From the NCBI GenBank assembly GCA_032622095.1, contig CP136065.1, positions 19,024,134 to 19,088,133 of the forward strand: a stretch of 64,000 nt of DNA, given 5' to 3'. A program made the position numbers and the translations under genes. Each line of letters starts with the position of its first letter. The first letter of the stretch is position 1. Below are positions 1 to 12,200 of the stretch, piece by piece. Source of the DNA: Siphonodentalium dalli. Taxonomy: Eukaryota > Mollusca > Scaphopoda > Gadilida > Siphonodentaliidae. Under the pieces are notes generated by a model. That model ran no database searches. It had not been told where the DNA came from and saw only the letters and a list, made by a program, of their open reading frames with translations.

Positions 1-217
1 AGCCCCAGACAAACATGAGCAGACGACGCTCTTATAATATGCTTCTATATATGTGTGGGGATCCCTGCAGTGTAATGGATGTTTTTTATTTTATGTCCTA
101 AAAAATGTAAGAAACATTTATTTAAAAATAATGATAACAAATTGTTAGGCCAATGCATTCTCTTATATATATGAGGCGACCTATGGTCGACTCGCATATA
201 TAAGAGAATGCATTGGC
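1..217 (-). mobile_element. Hairpin-bearing element, single-hairpin form, cut by the window edge
   Basis: This segment is closely the reverse complement of 21960-22174: the same terminal AGCCCCAGACAAACATGAGC-type end, the same AT-rich body and one 69-bp palindrome at 149-217. Two copies in opposite orientation about 22 kb apart show that it is a dispersed element. It has no coding potential. The true end may lie outside the window. Confidence 0.7.
149..217. repeat. 69-bp near-perfect palindrome (hairpin 1 of 8)
   Basis: The arms start GCCAATGCATTCTCTTATAT and end with the reverse complement. They flank a centre that is itself nearly palindromic (CGACCTATGGTCG). The same palindrome occurs at 19874, 20023, 21960, 57086, 57234, 60396 and 60531. 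As RNA it would fold into a long near-perfect stem. Confidence 0.9.
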
Positions 218-261
218 ACATGGTAAAAAAAATCCCGACTTACGACTCGATTTGATATGGC

Positions 262-1602
262 GGGTCACATATAATCTGACATCGGTACATGTGCTGCCAC
301 GTGTATATACGACGCAGACCAAGACTAGTGTCATTCGACGTAAACCAGCTTGGGATATCGGTGGTTGTCGTCGAAGACAGAGCAACATATCCTTGTACAA
401 ATACGCACACAATCGACCTGTAATGTGAAATAGGGACACAAGTGATTATTTGACTATAAAATAAGCAGATAATGGAGTCATAGCCGTATTTCGTTTTATG
501 TCGTGGACCACAGTGAAAACACATGTTAAAGAGCATACACATGAAAAGGCGTGAGTTGGCTTATTTGTGTCATTGTCTACACATAATCTGCTTAGAATCA
601 CCTGCTTATGAGAAAATAATGTGACTTAAACGCTCTCAATGTGAATCGATTCCATGCAGAGTATCTACCTAAAACACGTCCTATTATAAGCAGATAATGT
701 GCGTTTTTCGGCAAAACATTGTGAATAGCAGTTTTTGTGGTCAAGGCACTATACGTACACAATATATGCGGTCATTATAACTGTAACTGCGAAGTCCTAA
801 CCGACATAGTGGATATGGTTTCCATTTCTTCGGTTTGTACCAAAAACTTCTTTTAAATATACGGACACTCGTTTAAAACCACGTGGCGATTTGCGCTCCA
901 AAATACGAAAAAAATATTATTCGCTTTTGAATGTTTCCCGGTATCGATATAAGTCGATAAATATCTTAACTACCTTTCTACGAGCATTCTGTAACACAAA
1001 AAGACGCATTAAGTACTAAAAAATGCAATTATGAACAAGGTGTTTGGGTCCCAAACATAAAACAGCAATTTGCACGACATGGAACAGAAAGGAGCGTTTC
1101 GGGTTATTCTATTCCTGGAATGGTAGCAATAAATAGCGTTTTTCTGATTTCGGGCGAAAAATAGAAAACGGCTGGAAGATGGTTGTGACTTTGGCAAGTG
1201 TTTTTCAAAGTATACGAAGCCGGCATACCAAGAGTTCGTTTATTTATCGACCTATCGTATCCGTCCCTCCTAATTACGTAGACAAAATTTGGAGGTTCGA
1301 ATAAGTCATTTCCGTTTAACATTCGGTTTGTTGTATCATATAGCGATCACGTATTAAATCCGCTGAAAACTATCATCAACGAATCGAATAGACGATTAAT
1401 GTGAACGATGTGTTTAATACGGTCGATCGTGCGAAGCGAAATCTCACTGCGCACGATCAGCCATTTGATGGTCCTATACTCGTCGTCATGTTTGCTAACC
1501 GTGAGTTCGCGAGACCTCTCTATTTGTTCTTCTAAATTGGAGTGTATGCCAATTACGCGCTCATTTAAAATTACCAACGACCATTGACATATGTCACTAG
1601 TA
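262..1602 (+). repeat. Interspersed repeat C, copy 1 (interrupted)
   Basis: Blocks at 262-356, 743-870 and 1321-1602 match 14524-15165 in the same order and orientation. Shared words include AATCTGACATCGGT, CCATTTCTTC, GGTTTGTACC and GAGACCTCTCTATTTG. The matches are diverged. Copy 1 has extra DNA at about 360-742 (a family A repeat) and 870-1320 that copy 2 lacks, so these are insertions here or losses there. No intact coding frame is recognised. Confidence 0.65.
385..735 (+). repeat. Interspersed family A, copy 1
   Basis: Shares a series of words with 23470-23880 and 29420-29715: AATACGCACA, CCTRTAATGTGAA, CACAGTKAAAACA, TTAAAGAGCRTACAC, ATAATCTGCTTAGA and ATAAGCAGATAATG. It is noncoding. 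This family is the apparent source of the two tandem satellites in the window. Confidence 0.65.
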
Positions 1603-1744
1603 ACCAAGTGACCAGTTTATTCGAAAGAAATTGTAATATTTGTTCTGAACTTATCAAACGGAATTGAATTGAATTAAACAAAAGTATGTAATATTAACAA
1701 AATCTAACGCCGACGAACACGCAAGATGCAAAATTCATCGACTT

Positions 1745-1852
1745 GACGTTATGCGAAAGCCCGCGCTAAATATAGAAAACCACAGCCTTATGTCCAGCTA
1801 GTGATAGTCAGAAAGGCAGTATGACTGGTGCGCTATTGTAGAGATTGGGTGC
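1745..1852 (+). repeat. Interspersed family B, 3' portion
   Basis: Contains the shared tail GCTAAATATAGAAA, then CCAGC, then AGTATGACTGGTGCGCT and GTAGAGATTG. The tail is also present at 26940-27042 and 62790-62884. Copies differ by scattered substitutions, as expected for an old dispersed repeat. Confidence 0.6.
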
Positions 1853-1888
1853 GAACGTCGTATATATAGTCCATTAAAAAAAACATGT

Positions 1889-1898
1889 GGATATTTGG
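1889..1898 (+). repeat. Left target-site duplication of foldback element 1
   Basis: The 10-mer GGATATTTGG directly precedes the left terminus GGTGTGACTAAAC and recurs exactly at 8816-8825, just after the right terminus. Confidence 0.85.
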
Positions 1899-1910
1899 GG
1901 TGTGACTAAA

Positions 1911-4900
1911 CAGCGCCCGGACCAGCCCGGACCAGCCCGGACCAGCCCGGACAAGCCCGGACGAGCCCGGACCAGCCCGGACCAGCCCGGACCCCCCATA
2001 TGGACTATATGAGTGATTGTAAGGGCAATATAAGTGCAGGGGTGTCATGGAAACCCACTCAGGGTCGCTATTAACCCTCAAAATGCCGGCATTGGCGAAA
2101 ATGTTCGCCGCGAAATGAAGCTAACAGCCCGGACCGCCCCTGCTGCGTCCAGGTGGGATTTTAGTATCCATACCTGTGCGGGGGTGTTAATGAAACCCAA
2201 ATACGCACGGAGAGTGGTCAAGGTCAAACGGAAGTGCCGCTTATTAACCCCTAAACTTCCCAGATTCGGCCAGAATTAAAAAATTGCGTCCCCAATAAAC
2301 AAATTCACAGCCGGGACCCCCTTAATGTCCTCGTACTTCTAATAACTCCTTACATATGTGTTGTGGAACTACCCTCGACTAGACTCAAGAAGAGTCAAGG
2401 GCGAGTCGCCCACGAATGCCTGTCAATTAACCCCCAAAATGCCGCCATCGCCGATTATGTTTACCCATAACATCGCTGACAGCCCGGACCATCCAAGTCC
2501 AGCCCGGACCCCCCATATGGACTATATGAGTGATTTTAATGGCAATATAAGTGCAGGGGTGTCATGGAAACCCACTCAGGGTTGCTATTAACCCTCAAAA
2601 TGCCGGCATCGGCGAAAATGTTCGCCGTGAAATGAAGCTAACAGCCCGGACCGCCCCTGCTGCGTCCAGGTATGATTTTAGTATCGATTCATGTACGAGG
2701 GTGTTAATGAAACCCAAATACGCACGGAGAGTGGTCAAGGTCAAACGGAAGTGCCGCTTATTAACCCCTAAACTTCCCAGATTCAGCCAGAATTAAAATA
2801 TTGCGCCCCCAATAAACAAATTCACAGCCCGGACCCCCTTAATGTCCTCGTACTTATAATAACTCCTTACATATGTGTTGTGGAACTACCCTCGACTAGA
2901 CTCAAGAAGATTCAAGGGCGAGTCGCCCACGAATGCCTGTCAATTAACCTCCAAAATGCCGCCATCGCCGATTATGTTTACCCATAACGACGATGACAGC
3001 CCGGACCATCCAAGTCCAGCCCGGACCCCCCATATGGACTATATGAGTGATTTTAATGGCAATATAAGTGCAGGGGTGTCATGGAAACCCACTCAGGGTT
3101 GCTATTAACCCTCAAAATGCCGGCATCGGCGAAAATGTTCGCCGTGAAATGAAGCTAACAGCCCGGACCGCCCCTGCTGCGTCCAGGTATGATTTTAGTA
3201 TCGATTCATGTACGAGGGTGTTAATGAAACCCAAATACGCACGGAGAGTGGTCAAGGTCAAACGGAAGTGCCGCTTATTAACCCCTAAACTTCCCAGATT
3301 CAGCCAGAATTAAAAAATTGCGCCCCCAATAAACAAATTCACAGCCCGGACCCCCTTAATGTCCTCGTACTTCTAATAACTCCTTACATATGTGTTGTGG
3401 AACTACCCTCGACTAGACTCAAGAAGATTCAAGGGCGAGTCGCCCACGAATGCCTGGCAATTAACCCTCAAAATGCAGCCATCGCCGATTATGTTTACCG
3501 ATAACGACGCTGACAGCCCGGACCAGCCCGGACCATCCAAGTCCGGCCCGGACCCCCCATATGGACTATATGAGTGATTTTAATGGCAATATAAGTGCAG
3601 GGGTGTCATGAAAACCCACTCAGGGTTGCTATTAACCCTCAAAATGCCGGCATCGGCGAAAATGTTCGCCGCGAAATGAAGCTAACAGTCCGGACCGCCC
3701 CTGCTGCGTCCAGGTGGGATTTTAGTATCCATACCTGTGCGGGGGTGTTAATGAAACCCAAATACGCACGGAGAGTGGTCAAGGTCAAACGGAAGTGCCG
3801 CTTATTAACCCCTAAACTTCCCAGATTCAGCCAGAATTAAAAAATTGCGCCCCCAATAAACAAATTCACAGCCCGGACCCCCTTAATGTCCTCGTACTTC
3901 TAATAACTCCTTACATATGTGTTGTGGAACTACCCTCGACTAGACTCAAGAAGATTCAAGGGCGAGTCGCCCACGAATGCCTGTCAATTAACCCCCAAAA
4001 TGCCGCCATCGCCGATTATGTTTACCCATAGCGACGCTGACAACCCGGACCATCCAAGTCCAGCCCGGACCCCCCATATGGACTATATGAGTGATTTTAA
4101 TGGCAATATAAGTGCAGGGGTGTCATGGAAACCCACTCAGGGTTGCTATTAACCCTCAAAATGCCGGCATCGGCGAAAATGTTCTCCGCGAAATGAAGCT
4201 AACAGCCCGGACCGCCCCTGCTGCGTCCAGGTGGGATTTTAGTATCCATACCTGTGCGGAGGTGTTAATGAAACCCAAATACGCACGGAGAGTGGTCAAG
4301 GTCAAACGGAAGTGCCGCTTATTAACCCCTAAACTTCCCAGATTCAGCCAGAATTAAAAAATTGCGCCCCCAATAAACAAATTCACAGCCCGGACCCCCT
4401 TAATGTCCTCGTACTTCTAATAACTCCTTACATATGTGTTGTGGAACTACCCTCGACTAGACTCAAGAAGATTCAAGGGCGAGTCGCCCACGAATGCCTG
4501 TCAATTAACCCCCAAAATGCCGCCATCGCCGATTATGTTTACCCATAACGACGCTGACAGCCCGGACCATCCAAGTCCAGCCCGGACCCCCCATATGGAC
4601 TATATGAGTGATTTTAATGGCAATATAAGTGCAGGGGTGTCATGGAAACCCACTCAGGGTTGCTATTAACCCTCAAAATGCCGGCATCGGCGAAAATGTT
4701 CGCCGTGAAATGAAGCTAACAGCCCGGACCGCCCCTGCTGCGTCCAGGTATGATTTTAGTATCGATTCATGTACGAGGGTGTTAATGAAACCCAAATACG
4801 CACGGAGAGTGGTCAAGGTCAAACGGAAGTGCCGCTTATTAACCCCTAAACTTCCCAGATTCAGCCAGAATAAAAAAATTGCGCCCCCAATAAACAAATT

Positions 4901-5512
4901 CACAGCCCGAACCCCCTTAATGTCCTCGTACTTCTAATAACTCCTTACATATGTGTTGTGGAACTACCCTCGACTACACTCACGAAGATACAAGGGCGAG
5001 TCGCCCACGAATGCCTGGCAATTAACCCCCAAAATGCCGCCATCGCCGATTATGTTTACCCATAACGACGCTGACAGCCCGGACCATCCAAGTCCAGCCC
5101 GGACCCCCCATATGGACTATATGAGTGATTTTAATGGCAATATAAGTGCAGGGGTGTCATGGAAACCCACTCAGGGTTGCTATTAACCCTCAAAATGCCG
5201 GCATCGGCGAAAATGTTCGTCGCGAAATGAAGCTAACAGCCCGGACCGCCCCTGCTGCGTCCAGGTGGGATTTTAGTATCCATACCTGTGCGGGGGTGTT
5301 AATGAAACCCAAATACGCACGGAGAATGGTCAAGGTCAAACGGAAGTGCCGCTTATTAACCCCTAAACTTCCCAGATTCAGCCAGAATTAAAAAATTGCG
5401 CCCCCAATAAACAAATTCACAGCCCGGACCCCCTTAATATCCTCGTACTTCTAATAAATCCTTACATATGTGTTGTGGAACTACCCTCGACTAGACTCAA
5501 GAAGATTCAAGG
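1911..5512 (+). repeat. Left arm: about seven tandem ~517-bp units
   Basis: A landmark 81-codon frame starts at 2034, 2551, 3068, 3595, 4112, 4629 and 5146. The spacings are 517, 517, 527, 517, 517 and 517. The single 527 spacing is an extra GGACCAGCCC near 3525. Units fall into two variants at one block: GTGGG...CATACCTGTGCGG (starts 2034, 3595, 4112, 5146) and GTATG...GATTCATGTACGA (starts 2551, 3068, 4629). Confidence 0.9.
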
Positions 5513-5518
5513 ACTCGC
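5513..5518. other. Symmetry centre of foldback element 1
   Basis: The sequence reads CAAGAAGATTCAAGG, then ACTCGC, then CCTTGAATCTTCTTG. The arms therefore meet with only a six-base loop. A multi-kilobase cruciform could in principle extrude here. Confidence 0.85.
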
Positions 5519-8500
5519 CCTTGAATCTTCTTGAGTGTAGTCGAGGGTAATTCCACAACACATATATAAGGAGTTATTAGAAGTACGAGGATATTAAGGG
5601 GGTCCGGGCTGTGCATTTGTTTATTGGGGGCGCAATTTTTTAATTCTGGCTGAATCTGGGAAGTTTAGGGATTAATAAGCGGCACTTCCGTTTGACCTTG
5701 ACCACTCTCCGTGCGTATTTGGGTTTCATTAACACCCTCGTACATGAATCGATACTAAAATCATACCTGGACGCAGCAGGGGCGGTCCGGGCTGTTAGCT
5801 TCATTTCACGGCGAACATTTTCGCCGATGCCGGCATTTTGAGGGTTAATAGCAACCCTGAGTGGGTTTCCATGACACCCCTGCACTTATATTGCCATTAA
5901 AATCACTCATATAGTCCATATGGGGGGTCCGGGCTGGACTTGGATGGTCCGGGCTGTCAGCGTCGTTATGGGTAAACATAATCGGCGATGGCGGCATTTT
6001 GGGGGTTAATTGCCAGGCATTCGTGGGCGACTCGCCCTTGAATCTTCTTGAGTCTAGTCGAGGGTAGTTCCACAACACATATGTAAGGAGTTATTAGAAG
6101 TACGAGGACATTAAGGGGGTCCGGGCTGTGAATTTGTTTATTGGGGGCGCAATTTTTTAATTCTGGCTGAATCTGGGAAGTTTAGGGGTTAATAAGCGGC
6201 ACTTCCGTTTGACCTTGACCACTCTCCGTGCGTATTTGGGTTTCATTAACACCCTCGTACATGAATCGATACTAAAATCATACCTGGACGCAGCAGGGGC
6301 GGTCCGGGCTGTTAGCTTCATTTCACGGCGAACATTTTCGCCGATGCCGGCATTTTGAGGGTTAATAGCAACCCTGAGTGGGTTTCCATGACACCCCTGC
6401 ACTTATATTGCCATTAAAATCACTCATATAGTCCATATGGGGGGTCCGGGCTGGACTTGGATGGTCCGGGCTGTCAGCGTCGTTATGGGTAAACATAATC
6501 GGCGATGGCGGCATTTTGGGGGTTAATTGCCAGGCATTCGTGGGCGACTCGCCCTTGAATCTTCTTGAGTCTAGTCGAGGGTAGTTTCACAACACATATG
6601 TAAGGAGTTATTAGAAGTACGAGGACATTAAGGGGGTCCGGGCTGTGAATTTGTTTATTGGGGGCGCAATTTATTAATTCTGGCTGAATCTGGGAAGTTT
6701 AGGGGTTAATAAGCGGCACTTCCGTTTGACATTGACCACTCTCCGTGCGTATTTGGGTTTCATTAACACCCTCGTACATGAATCGATACTAAAATCATAC
6801 CTGGACGCAGCAGGGGCGGTCCGGGCTGTTAGCTTCATTTCACGGCGAACATTTTCGCCGATGCCGGCATTTTGAGGGTTAATAGCAACCCTGAGTGGGT
6901 TTCCATGACACCCCTGCACTTATATTGCCATTAAAATCACTCATATAGTCCATATGGGGGGTCCGGGCTGGACTTGGATGGTCCGGGCTGTCAGCGTCGT
7001 TATGGGTAAACATAATCGGCGATGGCAATTTTTTAATTCTGGCTGAATCTGGGAAGTTTAGGGGTTAATAAGCGGCACTTCCGTTTGACCTTGACCACTC
7101 TCCGTGCGTATTTGGGTTTCAATAACACCCCCGCACAGGTATGGATACTAAAATCCCACCTGGACGCAGCAGGGGCGGTCCGGGCTGTTAGCTTCATTTC
7201 GCGGAGAACATTTACGCCGATGCCGGCATTTTGAGGGTTAATAGCAACCCTGAGTGGGTTTCCATGACACCCCTGCACTTATATTGCCATTAAAATAACT
7301 CATATAGTCCATATGTGGGGTCCGGGCTGGACTTGGAATGTCCGGGCTGGTCCGGGCTGTCAGCGTCGTTATCGGTAAACATAATCGGCGATGGCGGCAT
7401 TTTGGGGGTTAATTGCCAGGCATTCGTGGGCGACTCGCCCTTGAATCTTCTTGAGTCTAGTCGAGGGTAGTTCCACAACACATATGTAAGGAGTTATTAG
7501 AAGTACGAGGACATTAAGGGGGTCCGGGCTGTGAATTTGTTTATTGGGGGCGCAATTTTTTAATTCTGGCTGAATCTGGGAAGTTTAGGGGTTAATAAGC
7601 GGCACCTCCGTTTGACCTTGACCACTCTCCGTGCGTATTTGGGTTTCATTAACACCCTCGTACATGAATCGATACTAAAATCATACCTGGACACAGCAGG
7701 GGCGGTCCGGGCTGTTAGCTTCATTTCACGGCGAACATTTTCGCCGATGCCGGCATTTTGAGGGTTAATAGCAACCCTGAGTGGGTTTCCATGACACCCC
7801 TGCACTTATATTGCCATTAAAATCACTCATATAGTCCATATGGGGGGTCCGGGCTGGACTTGGATGATCCGGGCTGTCAGCGTCGTTATGGGTAAACATA
7901 ATCGGCGATGGCGGCATTTTGGGGGTTAATTGCCAGGCATTCGTGGGCGACTCGCCCTTGAATCTTCTTGAGTCTAGTCGAGGGTAGTTCCACAACACAT
8001 ATGTAAGGAGTTATTAGAAGTACGAGGACATTAAGGGGGTCCGGGCTGTGAATTTGTTTATTGGGGGCGCAATTTTTTAATTCTGGCTGAATCTGGGAAG
8101 TTTAGGGGTTAATAAGCGGCACTTCCGTTTGTCCTTGACCACTCTCCGTGCGTATTTGGGTTTCATTAACACCCTCGTACATGAATCGATACTAAAATCA
8201 TACCTGGACGCAGCAGGGGCGGTCCGGGCTGTTAGCTTCATTTCACGGCGAACATTTTCGCCGATGCCGGCATTTTGAGGGTTAATAGCAACCCTGAGTG
8301 GGTTTCCATGACACCCCTGCACTTATATTGCCATTAAAATCACTCATATAGTCCATATGGGGGGGGGGGTCCGGGCTGGACTTGGATGGTCCGGGCTGTC
8401 AGCGTCGTTATGGGTAAACATATTAAATCGGCGATGGCAATTTTTTAATTCTGGCTGAATCTGGGAAGTTTAGGGGTTAATAAGCGGCACTTCCGTTTGA

Positions 8501-8803
8501 CCTTGACCACTCTCCGTGCGTATTTGGGTTTCATTAACACCCCCGCACAGGTATGGATACTAAAATCCCACCTGGACGCAGCAGGGGCGGTCCGGGCTGT
8601 TAGCTTCATTTCGCGGCGAACATTTTCGCCGATGCCGGCATTTTGAGGGTTAATAGCGACCCTGAGTGGGTTTCCATGACACCCCTGCACTTATATTGCC
8701 CTTACAATCACTCATATAGTCCATATGGGGGGTCCGGGCTGGGCCGGGCTCGTCCGGGCTCGTCCGGGCTGGTCCGGCCAAGTCCGGGCTGGTCCGGGCG
8801 GTG
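5519..8803 (-). repeat. Right arm: about seven inverted ~517-bp units, two with internal deletions
   Basis: The landmark frame runs on the minus strand, beginning at 5885, 6402, 6919, 7278, 7805, 8322 and 8690. Spacings from the centre outwards are 517, 517, 359, 527, 517 and 368. The short units share one junction, GGCGATGG joined to CAATTTTTTAATT, near 7026 and 8438. The same deleted unit type therefore occurs twice in this arm and not in the left arm. Confidence 0.9.
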
Positions 8804-8815
8804 TTTAGTCACACC

Positions 8816-8825
8816 GGATATTTGG
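8816..8825 (+). repeat. Right target-site duplication of foldback element 1
   Basis: GGATATTTGG follows the terminus TTTAGTCACACC and is identical to 1889-1898. Confidence 0.85.
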
Positions 8826-9247
8826 AAGAGATCCTACCCCAAATTAATGTTCCGATCGTGATGCAGCAGCAGCCCTTTCATACTCGATTTGCGCAGGTCC
8901 GAGTCCGAACATTCATTATTTCCAAAACTCTACTGGCACACGCTACTCTATGTCTCGCTGATTGTCATGATGATATAATAAGACATCAATCGGATTGAGC
9001 TCAAGTGGTAACCAACAAGAACGTGTGTATAAAACAATAAGATTAATGCCAAGAGCGTACGTGATACGTCTCGCCCAATGTGTAATAATAAAAACAAAAC
9101 GCCAGTACGACCTAATTACGGTCGCTAACCGAGGTACATCGTAGCGTGTGAACAGTACACAATGTTCAGTTTTAAACACTGTCCAATTGTTCTCCCGCTC
9201 ACATTATTTCTCCGAATGGGCAGTCTACACAGCAATACCATGCTATT
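8826..9247. other. Unassigned spacer between the two foldback elements
   Basis: Short open frames of 65-78 codons overlap on both strands without a recognisable family, start context or splice signal. I see no gene here. Confidence 0.5.
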
Positions 9248-12200
9248 TAGTCCAGGAGATATTGGTCGACCTCTTCACCCCCCCCCCCCAGGACTTAACT
9301 TCACCCCACTAATTTTCTTCCTTAAGGTCTCCTCTAATTTTGTTCACTTGTTAACAAGAAAAAAAGTGGCCGCAGAGACTCCAGACAAGATGGCGTCCAT
9401 CATGGCGGCCATTTTTTTTAAATGCACCAGGTCTCTTTGATCGCCATTATAGTAAAGATGATAGCACATGCGGTCTTGTTTTCCGCTCGATTCGTTATGC
9501 TAATATACAACTCTTACAAATTAGCCAAAACTCCGATCCCAGAATCCAATATGGCGGCCAAGATGGCCTCCGAAATGTGAAAATATGCTATTTTTCTGAC
9601 ATGTTACCACCTTTCGTTTATCTCTGTGGGAAAATATTATAATTTTTGCGTCATGTTATACATTTATCATATAGAGGAGTCATTGGCGAATACATGGGGA
9701 CCATAATATGCATTCATTGCGGGATAGTTTTGTCCGATATCACGTTTTCCCAAATGCCGGTATCATAGGTCAAAGCCGAATCTCCGTTAATAACGCGATG
9801 TTATGTTTCGAATCAATGAATGTTATTGCTATTATAACAACACCCATGCATATATATTTGCAGGAGATACTCGAGCTAGGATTCCTCTTATACCTGAGTT
9901 GAGGAATATTTACCCAAATCCAAGATGGCGGCCAAAATGGCCACCAGAAATAAAAAATCGCCGAAAATCGCTGGTTTTAACATCAGTGAGCATTATTGTC
10001 ATGACAACTCCACACCTGCTTACTATTGTAAGTTGGGAACACTTAGGCGAAGAACTTTCCTTGTACCATATCCAAATAAAAGTCCCCCAAATCCAAAATG
10101 GCGCCCACAATGGCGGACAGATTTTGAAAAATCACCGAAATTCCCTCATATTCACATCATTGGGCATTATTGTCGAGACAACTCCATCCATGCGTACAGT
10201 TGAGTTGGAAATACTGAGGTGAAGTAATTACCTTACATCTCATGCAAGAAATGGTTTTCCAAATCGAAGATGGCGGCCAAAATGGCGACCGAAATAAGTC
10301 TACATTACTTTACTTTCTAAGGATGGGCGTTATTGTTTCGCGATTTCTACCCACCATTACATGTTGATATGTATGAATTATTCATTAGGGTTTGGCAAGT
10401 GATACTTACAGTCAATATGGCGGCCAACTGGCGGGCAGAAATTGAAAATAAGCCGATATTATCACATACTAATTTCAACTTTTTGTCATAATATTGATTT
10501 GTATAAACGAAACGGTACATAATATAAGCCATATATTAGTTCGAATGTAAGTCGTAGCCTTTTAGAAGGATGAAAACCCACAATCGCAATGTGGCATTTC
10601 AAAATCCATTATCCACTAAGGGCTCATACTGGCCGTAACCGTATATAGGTGCGCCGAATAGTCATATTATGACTTCCAAGAATCAAAACAACAGTACCTG
10701 AGCTTATTCTGAATTGCCACATTCAGCATTATCTAGACTCGTTTCCGTCTCTTCGTCAGATTAATCTATCTCACTCACAACAACAGTTCAGTACTCTTCT
10801 TTGTAGGAGTGTGCCACTAATCGGAATGTTTCAAACAATACATATGCCGGTGTCCAGCTCACGTGTTGGTTTCGAAAGCTTGGAATTCTTAGCGAGCTTC
10901 ATTCGTGGTATAGCTTATGGTATAATTCAGATGCTACATATGGGGTATATGCGTCATCTTTTGCGATACACTATACAGGTATTCGGTGACCTAATGGGGT
11001 TAACAACGTGTACAGCTGGTGATCTTCCAAAAGAGCCACTTCTCAATATATGGTTCATCAATTCACATACTCATCTAATGCACTGACGTACCCGGACAAC
11101 TTCTGTATATGGCTTCGAATGTTGAAAGCCCGATATTTGACGGATGTATTTCTGCTAAGGCGTTGAAGACCATAATGCATAATATATCCAAACTCCTTGA
11201 ACATGATCATAAGAACAAGCTTGTTGGCGTCCAGCAATCGTCTCACCGAACAGATTCAAGCAGATGATAACAATACACACGGTGCTAGTTTGTGGGTATG
11301 TGTCATGATAGTGGAAATGAAATTGGACCATGACTGCACCGCCCCTTATTTTGTTATGTTTTAGATTCAGACATGATCTCATGTGTGGCTTTGCTTTCCT
11401 TGTATGATAAGATTGTATGTCCCCATCCGTTTGGAAGCCGTTCCTAAACAACTGGACCAGGAGTATGCCATTGGCTACTGCTGTATAAGCCCCACCAAGA
11501 CTGGGGTGTAGTCTTAAAGGCGATACCTTTGATAGTTGGTTGATATGTCATACTCACGCTGGGTGGTATGGTTCAAGAAAGTACAAATGCCATCAACAAA
11601 AGGGTGAAATGTTCAACGCGAAGAACATCCAGAGGAATGTTACGTTGATGAGCTTTTGCATTCAGTTCAACAAACGTTGGTACACCAAGTGATTTCTTGG
11701 TAACATCACCAATGCGACCATTTTCCTGCATGAGACATTAACTACTATATTCTAAAGTTATATATATATAAAGCTATATGATCATAAAGGTCGCGTTCCC
11801 CAACGGCCACAGCCATTGCCATCGAGACTGTAAATTGTTCTTTAAATACATAGTGAAATAAATGCACCACAGTTCCTGACATTTTCTTGAATAATACCGC
11901 CCACATACTGACACTAACACCGAGAGAGGATAACAAAACACGCATACATTCATGCTATAAAGACATTATCCTTTAGTCCATCCGACTGTTTTTAGGGAGG
12001 CTAGCATATTAGTATCCAGACAAAAGTGAACGTAGTTGAATCAGAAAGGCTTCGAAACGGATGTGGAAATACAATCTTACCACACCAAATAAAACCGACA
12101 CGCTCGACATTCGATATCTTAAACATGCACCAGGTGTAGGGGTGGTGTATACAGTGGCCCATTTCATTCCCACTATCATGGCGCATGTCCACAAACTAGC

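Larger units (their letters stand above)
1899..8815. mobile_element. Foldback (long-inverted-repeat) DNA transposon, 6.9 kb
   Basis: Both ends carry GGTGTGACTAAACA/CCGCCCGG as inverted copies, flanked by an exact 10-bp direct repeat. From 1911 to about 5512 the element is a head-to-tail array of a ~517-bp unit. From about 5519 to 8800 the same array runs in the opposite orientation. The outermost parts of both arms carry short GC-rich repeats of CCCGGACCAG. No transposase-like reading frame exists, so the element is non-autonomous. Long inverted repeats made of subrepeats with a 9-10 bp duplication are known from foldback elements (Drosophila FB) and Mutator-like elements. The superfamily assignment is inference. 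Confidence 0.85.

Noticed and set aside
122-542. Overlapping short frames in both strands near the left end
   Set aside because: They cross the hairpin and family A repeat, with no motif and no consistent frame between repeat copies.
2034-8690. The repeated 77- and 81-codon frames as a gene family
   Set aside because: They are copies of one tandem unit inside a foldback element. They have no family resemblance, and conservation is explained by recent duplication. Kept only as a low-interest question.
11540-11760. Ionotropic receptor gene in the loop of foldback 2
   Set aside because: Only one short hydrophobic segment is suggestive. Adjacent frames have stops and no ligand-binding or pore motif is readable.
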